DNA from: Isoetes taiwanensis
Taxonomy: Eukaryota > Streptophyta > Lycopodiopsida > Isoetales > Isoetaceae
Direction: 5' to 3'
Length of the DNA stretch: 64,000 nucleotides
Assembly (NCBI GenBank): GCA_021234155.1
Contig: JAJEKV010000041.1
Location: 5,260,829 to 5,324,828 of the forward strand
The notes below the pieces were generated by a model that was not told the origin of the DNA, made no database searches, and saw only the letters and a program-made list of their open reading frames with translations. Every line of letters begins with the position of its first letter. Position 1 is the stretch's first letter. The position numbers were made by a program, and so were the translations under genes. Below, piece after piece: positions 12,231-23,704 of this stretch.

Positions 12231-13500
12231 CTACCACATTGAGCTTCCCGGCTTGTAGACTATATCAAAGTCATATTCTTGAGGAACTCCATCCATCTCC
12301 GCTGCCTCAGTTGAGGTGTGGTTGCGTGAATACATATTGGAGGCTCGATGGTCGGTATCAATTGGAACTTCCTTCCCAAGAGGTAGTGCCTCCATATTCT
12401 TAGCATACGACAAGCGCAAGCAATTCGATCGTCGTGCGTTGGGTAGCGCGTCGTCGGCGTCGTTCATCTTCACGGAATCATCGCTACCACGCGCTCTTCT
12501 TGCATAAGCCTTTGCACTTGTAGCTATCTTACTCGCATCCGTTGCTACAAGCTTATCTTTCTCGGGTCCGGCGAGGGTTAAGGCTGGGGCTGTTGTTAAA
12601 GCTTCCTTCAACAATTCAAATCCCTTTTGGGCTTTCTTGTGCCAATGCTCTACCCAATCTTTCGCCTTCGCGCCTCGTCGGTGCATTAGCGGGGCTGCTA
12701 TCTTAGCAAAAGTTCTTCACAGAACTTCACTGTAGTACCAGCTAGGCAGAAAACTTCCGACCTCGTGCACATTCTTGGCCCGGCCCTTGAATCAACTTCG
12801 CTTCAATCTTGGCGGGGTCCGTCGAGATGCCTGCTCGCCGAGATCACATGACCAAGGTATTCCACCTTCTACATTTGCGAAGTGGCGCCGACAACTTGGC
12901 GCCTGGCTTGGTGCCTCCTCAACTTCTCTAGCACCCTTCTCAAGTGTTGCACGTGCTCTTCAAGGGATACGCTATACACCAAAATGTCATCAAAGAAAAC
13001 AATCACAAAGGTGTCCGGGAACTCCACGAAGATATCGTTCATGAGCCTCATGAGCGTTGCGGGGGCATTTGATAAGCCGAAAGGCATCCTTTGTGAACTC
13101 ATAATGCCCATACCCTGCGTCTGAAGGCGGTCTTGTGGATATCCTCCTCCTTTATCCTTATCTGGTGGTAACGACCTTAAGTCGATTTTGGAGAAGATCT
13201 TTTGCTCCTTGAAGCTGATCCATCAAGTCATCGATCTTGGGAAGCATACTTGTTCTTAATGGTGTGCTTATTCAAGCTGTCTATAGTCTATGCACATCCT
13301 CAAAGATCCATCCTTCTTCTTGACAAAAGAATGGGCGCTCCCGACGGCGAGACACTAGGTCTAATGAAACCTAGGTCGGCGGCTCCTCGCAGCTGCTTCT
13401 TTAGCTCAGGCAACTCTGCGTTGTCATTCTATATGGGGCCTTGCTTGTCGGTTTTGTTCCGGTTCGAGTGCTATCTCTTTTCGACTCCTATAAGGAGGGC
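12231..13500 (-). pseudogene. A reverse transcriptase and RNase H region
   Basis: The minus strand shows the RT block [11 protein letters not shown] and the catalytic FFDD motif (12869-13111), followed downstream by the RNase H block with [10 protein letters not shown] and the end of the domain (12231-12686). Further RT N-terminal similarity lies between 13111 and 13500. Together these copied element RNA into DNA. Fossil with many breaks. Confidence 0.75.
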
Positions 13501-13549
13501 TGCTTGATCTCATCACGGAAAGAGGTCGTGGAACTCGTGATCAACTTAG

Positions 13550-15460
13550 CTATTTGCCTCGGCAACTTGGCGAGCATCTTGTCTTCTTTGCTTCCTTCCA
13601 ATTCGGCTCACTAATCTCAAGCTTGAAGATGTATGCTACCTGCTCACTCTTGATGCACTTGAGCAGTAGTTTAGAAGACATACAACTGCATGATGGGAAC
13701 AACTTCTTTACTGTTATCTCAATGATCTTGCCGTCGGGTGTTGGGAAGGTCACTTTAAAGCTTTCCACAATCAATAATGGCCCTGCTGGTCAAGGTACTC
13801 CATACCTATTATCAAGTCGTACTTGCCAATGCCCATTACCTCGCCCCCATCACGGATCTTAATCCCGACAAGTCGATGTCAAAGTTGATTCTTTTACTGC
13901 CGTGCGCCTTCTTTGCTCCACTTGCTAAGACAAGCGGGCCTTGGCTTTGACTTTAATGGTTTCAACTTCAACATTTGAACCATTCTTGGAGATGCAAAGT
14001 TATGGCTACTTCACGAATCTATTGGGACTATAAATGACTTGGCCTTGGCCTTTCCCAATCGTGGAAATTACTTTATCTTGGCTCTCTCTTGCTTGCCAGA
14101 TTTGTATCTATTGCGGCAAAGATATGACACTCACCACAGATGTAGTCGCGGGCCTCCTCGCCCGTCGTCGTCGGTCAAAGTGTCCCAATCTCCCAACTCA
14201 CGCTAGCATTTTGCACTCATGACATATGGGCGGTTCATTTGTTCTATGGCTTTGGCTGGAAACACACGAAGCAAAGCTGCTTTTTCTATGCACTCTGTCT
14301 CTTCTCCTTGGGCATGGCTGTGAGAAAGGATCGCCGCGGCTTTGGAGTAGCTTGACCCTTCTGTTTGTCTTTGAAGGACACTTCTTCTTCTCCCTTGCTT
14401 CCCTTGATTGCCACTATATGGGGCTCTAGCTAGTCACGGGGCCGGTTGTTCTCGGGCTGAACTTTCTTTGCCTTGCCTTTATCTTGGTAATCTTTGCTGC
14501 CTCCGCCCACTATTCTCGAGGTCTGTTCCTTGCAAACTTATTGCCTTGGACTCCGCCCGATCTTTGTTCTTGGGTTTATTGCCCTTACAAACTGCGGATC
14601 TCCTCATTCGGACCTTCAATGTAGCTTTCCCTTTGCGTGCTTCTCTCTAACTTTTTGGCACATCTGACCTTAGCCTCATAAATTCCTCTGTGTATTTCAT
14701 CTTGACTTGTTGCCTTGCTGCAACTTTTGTAGAAGCTATTTGCATCATCTTGGACTTGTGCTCTCTTGGGACATAATGGCGCTTGAAGGCTTTAGCAAAC
14801 TTCTTGAACCTGCAAGCGTCCCTGCTTAAACCATGAGCCTTGGCATAGCCCTTCCACCAAATGCGTGCTGCTCCCTTCAGGTTCGCTGTTGCCACCCTGC
14901 CTTTATCCTTATCCTTCATACCATAGGCATTGCCGTATTCGCTCATCTCGTCAAGCCAAGCCTCTGCCTCCATGCCTGACCTGTTCTCGCCTGAGAATTG
15001 CTCGAGCTTCTGGCCTTCAAACATTTCCCAATGCGAGTCTACTTTCTTACGGTAGTCGGAGGTTCTTGTGTCCCTTTATGCGTCCCCTCGGGTGGTTCCT
15101 CTGCCTTCGATGCCGCTTTCGGCCTTGGTTACGCTCTTCTTCTTCCTCGAATCGGTCGAATCGAGCTTAGCTCGGAGGAGTCCGAGCTGGGGGACCTTCC
15201 TCTCTTGCTCCTCTTCTTGTCTCTACTTGTTCTCCGAGCTGATGCTTGCGGCAGTTGAGCGTTACCCACCGAACCTGCTCCTGCTTGTGCGGCTAGCAAA
15301 GCCTTTATCTGCTCGAGGTCCGTCCTCATTTGCGATATTTCCTCTTCTGGGGTCATTTGTCCAAATTCTTCAAGCAGGTTTCTTGCCGGGCGTGGCACAG
15401 AAGACTCTGTTCCCTGTAAGTTCCCATTGTTGGTTGTCGTTCTCCTGCGCTCAGGCCTCT
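13550..15460 (-). pseudogene. A gag and protease region
   Basis: The gag core is seen at 14647-15024 on the minus strand ([33 protein letters not shown]), preceded by an N-terminal coiled-coil-like part at 15129-15398 (MTPEEEISQMRTDLEQIKALL). The protease end and its linker to RT match B between 13550 and 14050. At the start of gag, near 15458, the minus strand reads TTGTGTATGCAG, a splice-acceptor-like motif also present at the same place in B. Fossil with many breaks. Confidence 0.7.
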
Positions 15461-15689
15461 AGCTGCATACACAAGTGGTTCATATCTACATGGTTAGTTT
15501 TCCTTGCTTTCTTGCTTTATTTATGTTTGTTGGCATGGTTGAGGGGACACAAAATATATCACAAAACATTTATAGTGCAAGAGAATGTTATATTTATATT
15601 TTATATTACACTAATACAAGAACTTGCAACTCACGCTAATCATTTGATTGATGCGGTAAGATGGATTATCCTCGGGAACTTTTCACTTG

Positions 15690-17200
15690 GAACATTTCCC
15701 CTTTGAATGGCCCAAGTTCCTAAGACATTAGTGGAGATCCACCTGTAATGCTCTTGCTAAATCTTCTATTCTCGATTGGGAGGTATAAGCTGCATGTCAA
15801 ACGGCAGTCTTGCCTCGGGCCTTTTGTAAGGTATGAAGTCGAAGGCGTCGAGTGCTACCGCTCTTTTCACGAGGATTGCATACCGGTGTTAAGGGGGTAA
15901 CCGTGCATGCTGTAGAATCACGAGAGTGCAATCAGCGGCGATACTCCTTCCTCGCCTGCAGGGGGTGAATTTGCGGTGGATAACCGCTATTCTTCCATCC
16001 ATCGGCAATGGCGAGGTAATGGCGTAGTGACTGTCGTTCGCGAGGGGCGGGTCCTCGGCCACTTTCGGTATCCAGCTAGGTATGCGCTTCGAAATCATCA
16101 ACCTCCCAGTGGTGAGCTCCTGTAGTCATTGATTGTTCTTTGAAGCCCTCACGAGGTCGCTGTCTATCCCGGGAGGTGCTGGGGCCGAGCTTGCCGTTAG
16201 GATGTTTGAGGTCGCATAGCGGATCCCCATCCCGTTCTGGAGAGCAAGGAACTCTTCCTCGTCGGTAGCTTGTTCTCGGCCTTATGCGCCTCCATGATCG
16301 CCACGATGTTCTTTGTAGGCTTGGATGTAGGAGGTAAACTCTCCCGTGTAAAGTGTCGGCTTCCCTTACTTGGAGGGAAGTGGGACTCTCCTCGGACGAT
16401 GAAGTCGTCCAAAAATGCATTCTCGAGTTGGTGCGGCAACTCTTGGTCGATATTCCCTTTCCACGCACTCGGGAGGTTTTGAATGTCGCTTAGGGCGAAA
16501 ACTCCTCACAACCGATTATAATGGGAGCTAGGCTTGTGATGCCTAACCCGAGGGGTGGTAGCGACTCACGAGAGTCTGCCCGGCTTCTTCCGAAGTCTTG
16601 CCACTCTCGCTCAGCTTGTATCATTTGCTCCTCTGGAGGTGAGCTCAACATCTTCTTCCTCCTCCTCAGTTCTGTTCATCCAGTCTTCTTCCTTCCCTTC
16701 CTGCTCTGTTAAAATTTGTGTGAGGAAGCGTTGTTCTATTTACTTCTGACTAATGGATCTCCGTCCATGGGGGAATGGAGGTTTCCCCACGATGTTCTCG
16801 ACACGCGGTGGGTGAGAAAGATTGCAGGCGGTGTTGAAAAGAAGTACTTGGTCTGTTGGCCAGATTAGGACCATTGGCTCCGGTGTGCGGTGCGCTTTGT
16901 TTGTGAGGTATTTGGCGATGTTGGGACATCGTCTAATCTTGCCCCTGCCGACTGTCTAGGAACAAAATATCCTATACAAGGGGAGTTGCACTATATTTGG
17001 TTCTACCTAGCTTGAAACTTCGGTCGAGGGACTCTACTATAAAAAGGGAATTAGCGTGCAAGGTTGCTTGGGCGTCTACCTCCTTCTGAAGATCTGGAAG
17101 ATTTTGGTGACGTCGGCCTCGACATGGCATATTGGCCTATTTATTACCATCTGGAAATCGAAGTTGCCATTGATTAATTGGAGAAGAGGGTAACAAGCGG
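15690..17200 (-). pseudogene. A ORF2 relic
   Basis: Minus-strand fragments match ORF2 of B and C, for example the blocks around SLPPTSKP (16197-16439), the DGRIAVIHRKF block (about 15940-15990) and an N-terminal block near 17100 resembling QATLHA. The position, between the second hairpin group and gag, is the same as in B and C. The function of ORF2 is unknown. Fossil with many breaks. Confidence 0.6.
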
Positions 17201-17484
17201 TTGCAAGAGAGCCTCGGGGAGTTGGGAAATCGGCTAGAAGGGCGTGGAGCAGATTTGTAGGGTGCTATATCGAGAAGTGAGGGGTCTATTTATAGAAAAG
17301 GGGAAAACCCTAATTTTTGGATGACTTGAAAATTTCCTAGGATTGGGTGATTCTAACTTATCTGAGGTCAAAATAGGAGTTTGAGGACTATAGGAGATGC
17401 CTGAACAAGGCTAGGTTACCTAAAAGATGCTATCAAGTGGGTTGAAGGTGACTTTAACAAGTCTGGTGAAGAATTGGTAAGAGG

Positions 17485-17551
17485 TCTCACGACTTTAGCC
17501 TCGCTTCAATCCTAACTTTTTGTTTTCATGACGTAGGGCTGATTTGTGAGA
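17485..17551. repeat. A palindrome 3 (between ORF1 and ORF2)
   Basis: It begins TCTCACGAC and ends TTGTGAGA, about 67 bp, with decayed pairing inside. It is a near copy of 17686-17750 and occupies the same place as the palindromes between ORF1 and ORF2 in B and C. Confidence 0.65.
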
Positions 17552-17685
17552 CATCAGTCCCATTTTGATTAAAGGTGTCCAATTTGGGTAAACTAATGGT
17601 GTAAGGGTGATGGGCTCATCAAATTAGGCAGAATCGACCCCTTATTTGGTCGATTTGGAGCTGTTTTGGTCAAGTTTGGGCGAGG

Positions 17686-17750
17686 TCTCACGACTTTAGC
17701 CTCGCTTCAATCCTAACTTTTGTTTCATGACGAGGTATTGAGCCGTGAGA
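17686..17750. repeat. A palindrome 4 (between ORF1 and ORF2)
   Basis: It begins TCTCACGAC and ends CCGTGAGA, 65 bp. Its left half is almost identical to that of 17485-17551. The outer arms pair; the middle is decayed. Confidence 0.65.
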
Positions 17751-17899
17751 CATCATGTCTCTCGGCTCCCAAATGTCCTATTTTTTCTGAGATAAAGCTA
17801 AAACTTATTAATTTGCTCTAATTACTCAAGTTTATGTCATCAAAGTAGACAAAATTGCTCTATATTACAAAATTTTTAATTATTTACAATAAAAGTTTC

Positions 17900-19116
17900 T
17901 AAGGGCGTTCTCCCTTAATGCGGTGCATAAGACTCATGTCTTGTCGCATCAAGGTTACCCGCTTAGCGTGGATAGTGCAATTTTGTTGAGTCTTCAAAAT
18001 GTTGCACTATCTTTGCCTCAACCGCCTCTTGCATTGCCAGTGGCGCCTAAATCGTGACTCTAAAGTCACGTTCTATAGGCACAGATAACTTCACGCACCA
18101 ACCGAGGCGAAGGGGCGCGGGGGATTAGGAGGGAGAAGGCTGCATTTGGAAGTGTCTAATCTCCCTTAACGCTCTTCTCTCTACCTCCTTCCTATCCGCT
18201 TTCTTCTGGGTGGCGGCTTGGGAACCTTTGGAGGCCGGTGGTGGCGGCCTTAAGGTTTCTTTTGCCGTTGGTGCGCCCTCCCTCGATGAACTTAACTCTG
18301 TTTTCTTCATAATATTTGTTATAGGCCTCCCATTTCTTCATGTAGGCCTCGTGCTCCCTCATCTTTCTCTCATAAATCTTCACCACCATAGGTGGCGTAG
18401 GCTTCGAGGCGGGTAGGTGGTTTTGCTTCTTTCTATCCCATGAGATTTTCGGGGGCTTACGCACTTGGTCTTCTTTGGGGTTGCTCGGTCTGCATTGCTT
18501 TCGGGTACTTCTTGCTCGTCACCTGGGTTCTTGGAAGAGCTTCCACCTGCAGCGTTAGGGTTGAAGTCCCCATCAGAAGAGTCGTCGGAAGGGTTTGGGG
18601 GTTCGTCAGGTTGCCGCTCCTTGATGATAATGTTGGGGTTCGGCCTCTTCCTTGGCGGGCAGTCCTTTGTTCTCCTTACGCCAGCCACGAACTTCCCTTT
18701 CGCTTTCTTCTTTTCTTCTGCTGCGCTTTCTTCCTCTTCTTTCCTTTTCCTCTTTTTGTCCTCCCTTCTCTTCTGCCGGCGCTCGTATTTCCTGATGAAT
18801 CTTCTAAGGTCTGCTACCTCATTTGGCTCCAAACACATCACTTGCTCATCTGCTTGTTCCTGTTTGCCGGATCTCCCGCTCTATTTCTTCATACACCTCC
18901 CTCGTCAAATGCGTCCATGGAGTTTGGTGATGTGGCCTCGTCCTCCACTATTTGGTTGAAGACATCGATCAAATCGGAGGTGTCTTGCTCTCTTCGTCCG
19001 TGAGCGACCCCCCTCTTGCTAGCCTCTCACGGAAGCATCTTCGAATGATCCTGTCACCCGGTGGCTGGTGTTTTCGCTGGCGGCGCTTCCTTTGCGATAC
19101 ATTTGGTTCGGGCCAT
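17900..19116 (-). pseudogene. A ORF1: histone H3-like relic
   Basis: The region opens at 19116 on the minus strand with MARTKCIAK, a variant of the H3 tail. A long charged part follows (18380-18841, rich in K, R and E). Next come a block shared with B and C (KIYERKMREHEAYMKKWEAY, 18192-18464) and RRALREIRHFQ, the start of an H3 fold (18125-18200). Further H3-like blocks (a QHFEDST stretch and the RIKGERP end) are seen between 17900 and 18060. It is placed directly after the leader, as in B and C. Fossil with many breaks. Confidence 0.75.
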
Positions 19117-19330
19117 GTTTTCTGGATCGTCAATCGGATAAAAGCGCCCGAAAAGATCGCCTAAGTTGGGAAGAGCGGATTTCTAGGGCTTGGACGAAAA
19201 AATGAGTGGGTTCTACATCTATTTATAGCTTGGGGAATTTTAGGTCAAAACTCAAGTTGCTCTGTTTAACATGCTAAGGCACCAATTTATCTAAAACTTA
19301 TACTTATTTCAGACTTTTTCTACCTATTGG

Positions 19331-19395
19331 TCTCACAGCTTGCGCCTCGTTCCAATACTAATGTTTAGTTTTGCGACCAGGCGCGAGCTGTGAGA
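19331..19395. repeat. A palindrome 1 (leader)
   Basis: TCTCACAGCT at the left pairs with AGCTGTGAGA at the right, and the inner TGCGCCT pairs with AGGCGCG with about one mismatch over 17 bases. It is 65 bp and is the best-preserved palindrome of element A. Confidence 0.75.
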
Positions 19396-19520
19396 TCTCA
19401 TACATTTCTAGGGTTTTTAGGTAATTAAAACATGCTATTCTAACTAATTCCTATCTTAGAATTAGCCTTACCACATTATTTATCTCAAATTCATCATGTT
19501 TTGGTGTTCTTGACTCGATG

Positions 19521-19586
19521 TCTCACGACTTTATACTCGCTTCAAAACAAAAAGTTAGTTTTTGCGACGGTATGAGCCGCGTGAGA
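19521..19586. repeat. A palindrome 2 (leader)
   Basis: It begins TCTCACGAC and ends GCGTGAGA, 66 bp. The middle contains an AACAAAAAGTT/AGTTTTTGC pairing. It lies between the primer site and ORF1, like palindromes in the leaders of B and C. Confidence 0.65.
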
Positions 19587-19781
19587 CCACCTCACTTGGA
19601 AAATTTTGGCTCATTCTTTTTAATCTTGTTAAATTCCAATTCACTTAATTGTTACTAGCTTAGCATAACTACAAAGGTGAGAAAAAAAAAAATTTTTTTT
19701 CCCACTTTTCGAGGCTTGAGGATCCTATCAAGTTAGTACTACTGGGAACATGGTCAGTGCTTTGCTCTTGGTCTCCAAGAA

Positions 19782-19796
19782 CATTGCTCGATACCA
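19782..19796 (-). promoter_or_regulatory. A primer-binding site (tRNA-iMet)
   Basis: On the minus strand it reads TGGTATCGAGCAATG, a decayed form of TGGTATCAGAGC, complementary to the 3' end of plant initiator-Met tRNA. It lies one base from the LTR end and fixes element A as minus-strand. Confidence 0.8.
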
Positions 19797-19797
19797 C

Positions 19798-21347
19798 CGC
19801 GGCGTCCTCTACCGTATACGGTGCACTCACCGTATACAAACAGGAGTTCTTCCCCACACCAGCTCCATGCCGTCTGAGGGCCCTCCACATATCATTTGCG
19901 CACCCGTAACGAAGTCTCGAGTGGGAAGAGTGAAGGTGTCATTCTACCCGAGTCTCCCTCGGGGCCTACCTAGTTGGGAAGCGTAAACATACATGTCAAG
20001 AGCACATACATCAACATCCCGGTGACCATCTCAAGGATGGTCCTCCTCATATCTCTGCATAGACAAAGATCAAGACATCACATAGGGGATCCTACCCAAG
20101 GCTCAGACTCAAAGGATGACCGACGGTTTGGGTCTCCAGAGTTCGTTGCGGGACGTAATTCATGGCAATGGATTTGGGTGGCATAAGAACATGGCATAGG
20201 GTTGTCCACTCCATCCGCCCCCCTCCGTGCACACTTTGCGAGTAGGCTGAAAAGTGTTGGGACTGGATCAGCCCTAGGGTGCATAGCCGAAGGGGCTATT
20301 CACGGGTCATCATCCCAGGTCAGATGGGGCGGTGGGATCACTCCCTCCGGAGATCTACATCTTGACTCAAGGTGACTAGAGGGCCCTTTGCGTATTCGGT
20401 GAACCCACTGGAAAGTGTACACCACTTCCGCGGTGTCGAGCCCATGCCTTACCTTTTCGGTGGTAAGCCATCGAGACCTAGTCACAATGATCCCCGGGAG
20501 GCTTTACACACCGGGGGATCGTTCAAGAGTCAGGACATGAATCTCCTTCTTAGCCGGTCGGCCCCTTCACCCACAAACTGTGTGGCTCTTGTACCACAGG
20601 CGAATCTACGGTGTGCTAGAGGCTACTCTAGGAGCATTAACTACAAGCTTTGGGGCCTCTACCCCCTTCCCAATACAAGGAGTTCACAGAAATACATCAT
20701 CCAAATATATCATTTAAGAGCTAAAGAACTAGATCTAATCATAGAGTTAGGTTCTTTAGTTAGTGTCCCGAGATCTAAGATCTAGATAGCTACTATGGGC
20801 AATTTAATAGTCTAAACCCACTTGATTCTATGACTAGAAGGCGGTTTAAGCTATTAAATTGACCAAATATCTGATCCTTGAGTGGCTCCTCCCGACCGAG
20901 TTCAACCATCCCTTTGAGCCGATCGAATTCAGAGGAAACCGATGGCGCAACCGGCTTGGGCGAGAGGCGGTTTTGGCTCCCCGGGGCAGCCAAAACCGAG
21001 CTCTAAAACCCTAAGGACGAAAACTAGCAAGCTAGGGTTTTCCTACCCTAAATAGACATGGGGGTTTAGGCTAGGGTTTCCAATTACCCAATTTGGCATG
21101 TGGGATAATTGGAAAGGCCCCACTTGCCTTTAGTGGCTAGGTGGCAAAATATGCCAACATGGAAAGGTGTGCCCTCATTAATGTGCACATGTGCACATTA
21201 ATAATATATGAACACTCCTAGTAAGTTGCCCCCTAGGGCTACTTACCTGGCTATCCGTTGGCGTACACGTCAATCGGGGTGGCGTGTACGCGTGACGTGG
21301 CAGTACAATGTACGTCCTGGGAGCGTATACTGTGCTGGAACGTCACA
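19798..21347 (-). repeat. A 5' LTR
   Basis: It is 1.55 kb. On the minus strand it starts TGTGACGTTCC at 21347 and ends beside the primer site at 19798. It matches the A 3' LTR and, in the opposite orientation, the B LTRs. Confidence 0.85.
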
Positions 21348-21366
21348 ACGAGTAGGGGATGTCACA
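21348..21366 (+). repeat. B 5' LTR, final 19 bp beyond element A
   Basis: ACGAGTAGGGGATGTCACA matches the last 19 bases of the B 3' LTR (which end in ACGTCACA) and is directly followed by the primer site of B. The first five bases are the right-hand target repeat of A. Confidence 0.85.
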
Positions 21367-21367
21367 G

Positions 21368-21381
21368 TGGTATCAGAGCCA
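21368..21381 (+). promoter_or_regulatory. B primer-binding site (tRNA-iMet)
   Basis: TGGTATCAGAGCCA is complementary to the last 14 bases of plant initiator-Met tRNA and lies one base after the LTR end. Confidence 0.92.
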
Positions 21382-21573
21382 TGTTCTTGGAGACCAAGAG
21401 CAAAACACTGACCATGCTCCCAGTAGTACTAACTTGATAGGATCCTCAAACCTCAAAAAATGGGAAAAAAAATTTCTCATTTTTGTAGTTTATGCTAAGC
21501 TAGTAACAAGTTAAGTGAATGAGAACATAAAAAGATTAAAATTAGTGAGCCAAACCTTCAAATAGTAGGATGG

Positions 21574-21638
21574 TCTCACACGTCGCGCCAGGACAGATAA
21601 TGAGAATCTCATTTTCGGGCTGGGCGCAACGTGTGAGA
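21574..21638. repeat. B palindrome 1 (leader)
   Basis: The outer arms TCTCACACGTCGCGCCAG and CTGGGCGCAACGTGTGAGA are nearly complementary. An inner pairing of AATGAGA and TCTCATT forms the tip. It is 65 bp. Confidence 0.85.
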
Positions 21639-21788
21639 CATTGAGCCCAAAACACCTTGAAAAGTCATGAATTTCAGAAAAGTAACTTGGTAATTCGAAT
21701 TTTAAGCTAGGAATTAGCTAGAATTAGTATGTTACATCCATAAAAACATGCTTAGAAAGTATAAATTTTAGTATTAGAATCCACCATG

Positions 21789-21851
21789 TCTCGCACGTCG
21801 CCAGGACCAAAAATGAAACTTTCATTTTCTGTCTGGGCGCAATGTGTGAGA
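21789..21851. repeat. B palindrome 2 (leader)
   Basis: It is 63 bp with the same design as 21574-21638: TCTCGCACGTCG pairs with GCAATGTGTGAGA outside, and AAAATGAAA pairs with TTTCATTTT inside. Confidence 0.8.
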
Positions 21852-22051
21852 CCATGAGGTTAGAAATGCTTAAATTTAGGTGTTTTAAGTGTTTTAGGTG
21901 ACCCAAAAGGGTAGTTTAAAATTTGACCTAAAATGGCCCGCCTATAAATAGATGTAGAACCCCCCTCATTTCCACGTTCTTCCTTAGAAATCTGCTCTCG
22001 TTTGCCAAGGCGATCTTCTGGCGCACAGCTCCGATCGACGATCCGTCAAAT

Positions 22052-23377
22052 ATGGCCCGGATGAAGCAGACCGCTAGAGTCCCTCCAGGTGTTACTTCCC
22101 CCAGCGCCCTAGCCCAAGATATGCTTCAGGAGCGTCTTCTCAGGCATGACCAGTCTTCATCAAGCGGGGGCTCCAGCACATGGAGGAGGATGCACACTCC
22201 GACGCGGGAACGGAGGTCATAGGTGAAGAGCAGACGGACGTCATGCAGGAAATCCTTGAAGTGGCAAGGAAAGAGAAAGAAGAAGAAGAACGGGCCGAGG
22301 AGGAAATGAAGAAGAAAGAAGAACAAGATCGGGCGGCCGAAGAGAAGGAAGAACAGAGGCAGCCGACTCCCGAGCCAACAATCGAGGAGCAAGTCGAAGC
22401 TTGGGTTCGAGAGAAGGAGGCCGAGGAACGAGAGGAACAGAGGGAGCCGAGGCTCGAACCAGCTGAGGAAGAAGACCTCGCGGCGTTTATCAAGAAGTAT
22501 GAAGCCAAGGAGCGCCGCCGAGAAAAGAAGAGGAAGAGGGAACAGGAGGAGCCGAACACAGCCGTGGAGCCGAGCAAGAAGAAGGCGAAGGCAAAGGGCA
22601 AGACGGTGGGCAAAAGAAGAGTCATTCAGGTTAAGCGGGTAAAGGGTTTAGTCATTAACGAACCCTCAGCTGACCAGTCCCCGCGCCCTCCACCGACGAT
22701 TCCGATGAAGATTACGTCCCCAACACCGAAGGGGCAAGCTCCTCAAAACCCCCAGCTGATGAGCAGGCAGTACCCCACCAGGAGGAGGCAATCCCGACCC
22801 GGAGCAGCCCGATCAGGCGCAGAAGCCCCCACCTTACCCGACGTGGGATAGGGTCAAAGCACCGCGGCCACAGCGAGAGGCGTACATGATAGACCCCGTC
22901 AAGGTCTATCAAAAGAAGATAAGGGAGCACAACGCCTACATGGTGAAGTGGGAGGCGTTATCGTACAACGGGTACTACCAGGAGCACAGAGTGAGGACTA
23001 TCGAAGGAGGACACCCGACGAAGAGCCAAACTCTGAAGCCGCCGCCACCGAAGCCCAAGCCTCCTAGAGCACCAGGGAAGAAGAGGACCGGCAGGAAGGA
23101 GACGGAGAGGAGAGCCCTCAAGGAGATCAGGCATTTTCAACGAAGCTACGGGTTTTTGATTCCCCGTGCACCGTTCGCCCGCCTAGTCCGAGAGGTCATC
23201 CAGGAGTACAACACAGATATGAGGGTCGAAATGTTGCTGGCCCTGCAGGAAGCAGCAGAGCAAAAACTGGTGCAGCATTTCGAAGATTCGACGGCCTGCA
23301 CAGTTCACGCGAAGAGGGTCACACTCATGAGGCAAGACATGCATCTTGCTAGACACATCAAGGGAGAACGCCCTTAA
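22052..23377 (+). pseudogene. B ORF1: histone H3-like protein with long charged insert
   Basis: The region starts with MARMKQTAR, a slightly changed H3 N-terminal tail (ARTKQTARK in true H3). A middle part (22180-22851) is very rich in E, K and R, looks like a long charged coil, and contains a basic, nuclear-signal-like stretch (KKKAKAKGK). The C-terminal part (22886-23377) has a block shared with A and C (KVYQKKIREHNAYMVKWEAL), then an H3 fold at 23114-23374 that includes ALKEIRHFQ (alphaN), LIPRAPFARLVRE (alpha1), LLALQEAAEQ (alpha2), HAKRVTLM (loop 2) and ARHIKGERP (C-end). The total is about 440 residues against 135 for normal H3. It is first in the element, before ORF2 and gag. Known: H3 binds H4 in nucleosomes. 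Inference: the product acts in chromatin. Fossil with a few breaks. Confidence 0.88.
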
Positions 23378-23522
23378 AATTTTGTAAATAATAGAAAAAT
23401 TTTGTTAATAGAAACAGTTTTTGGCTAAATAGTATGTCTAATCTTGCTTAATTAAGTAAAGTTATTGAATTCTGGCTTTTGTTTTAGTCAAAATGGACAC
23501 TTTGAGCAAATTTGAGACGATA

Positions 23523-23575
23523 TCTCACACGTCGCGCCAGGACAGAAAATGAACTTTTCATTTTCGGGCTGGGCC
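23523..23575. repeat. B palindrome 3 (between ORF1 and ORF2)
   Basis: The left arm TCTCACACGTCGCGCCAG and the inner pair GAAAATGAA/TTCATTTTC are intact; the right outer arm is cut short. Confidence 0.8.
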
Positions 23576-23704
23576 CAAAAATGCCCAAAACTGCTCCAAA
23601 TTGACCAAATAAGGGGTCAATTTTGCCTAACTCGACGAGTCTCCAGTAGAATTAGACCCTTACATCAGCCAAATTGGACAAGTTTAGCCCATTTAGAGTC
23701 AATG

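Larger units (their letters stand above)
8306..21347 (-). mobile_element. Element A: decayed H3-bearing Ty3/Gypsy element nested in the B 5' LTR
   Basis: A is a 13.0 kb minus-strand element of the same family as B and C, with both LTRs, a primer site, ORF1, ORF2, gag, pol, chromodomain and a polypurine tract. The bases on its right are ACGAG and on its left ACGG, consistent with a five-base target repeat that has lost one base on the left. Removing A restores a normal LTR end for B. A is therefore the youngest insertion in this nest, although its coding regions look the most damaged. Fossil with many breaks. Confidence 0.85.

Noticed and set aside
8290-21366. Head-to-head elements sharing one LTR
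   Set aside because: The target repeats and the displaced 19-bp LTR end show simple nesting of A in the B 5' LTR, so no unusual inversion is needed.
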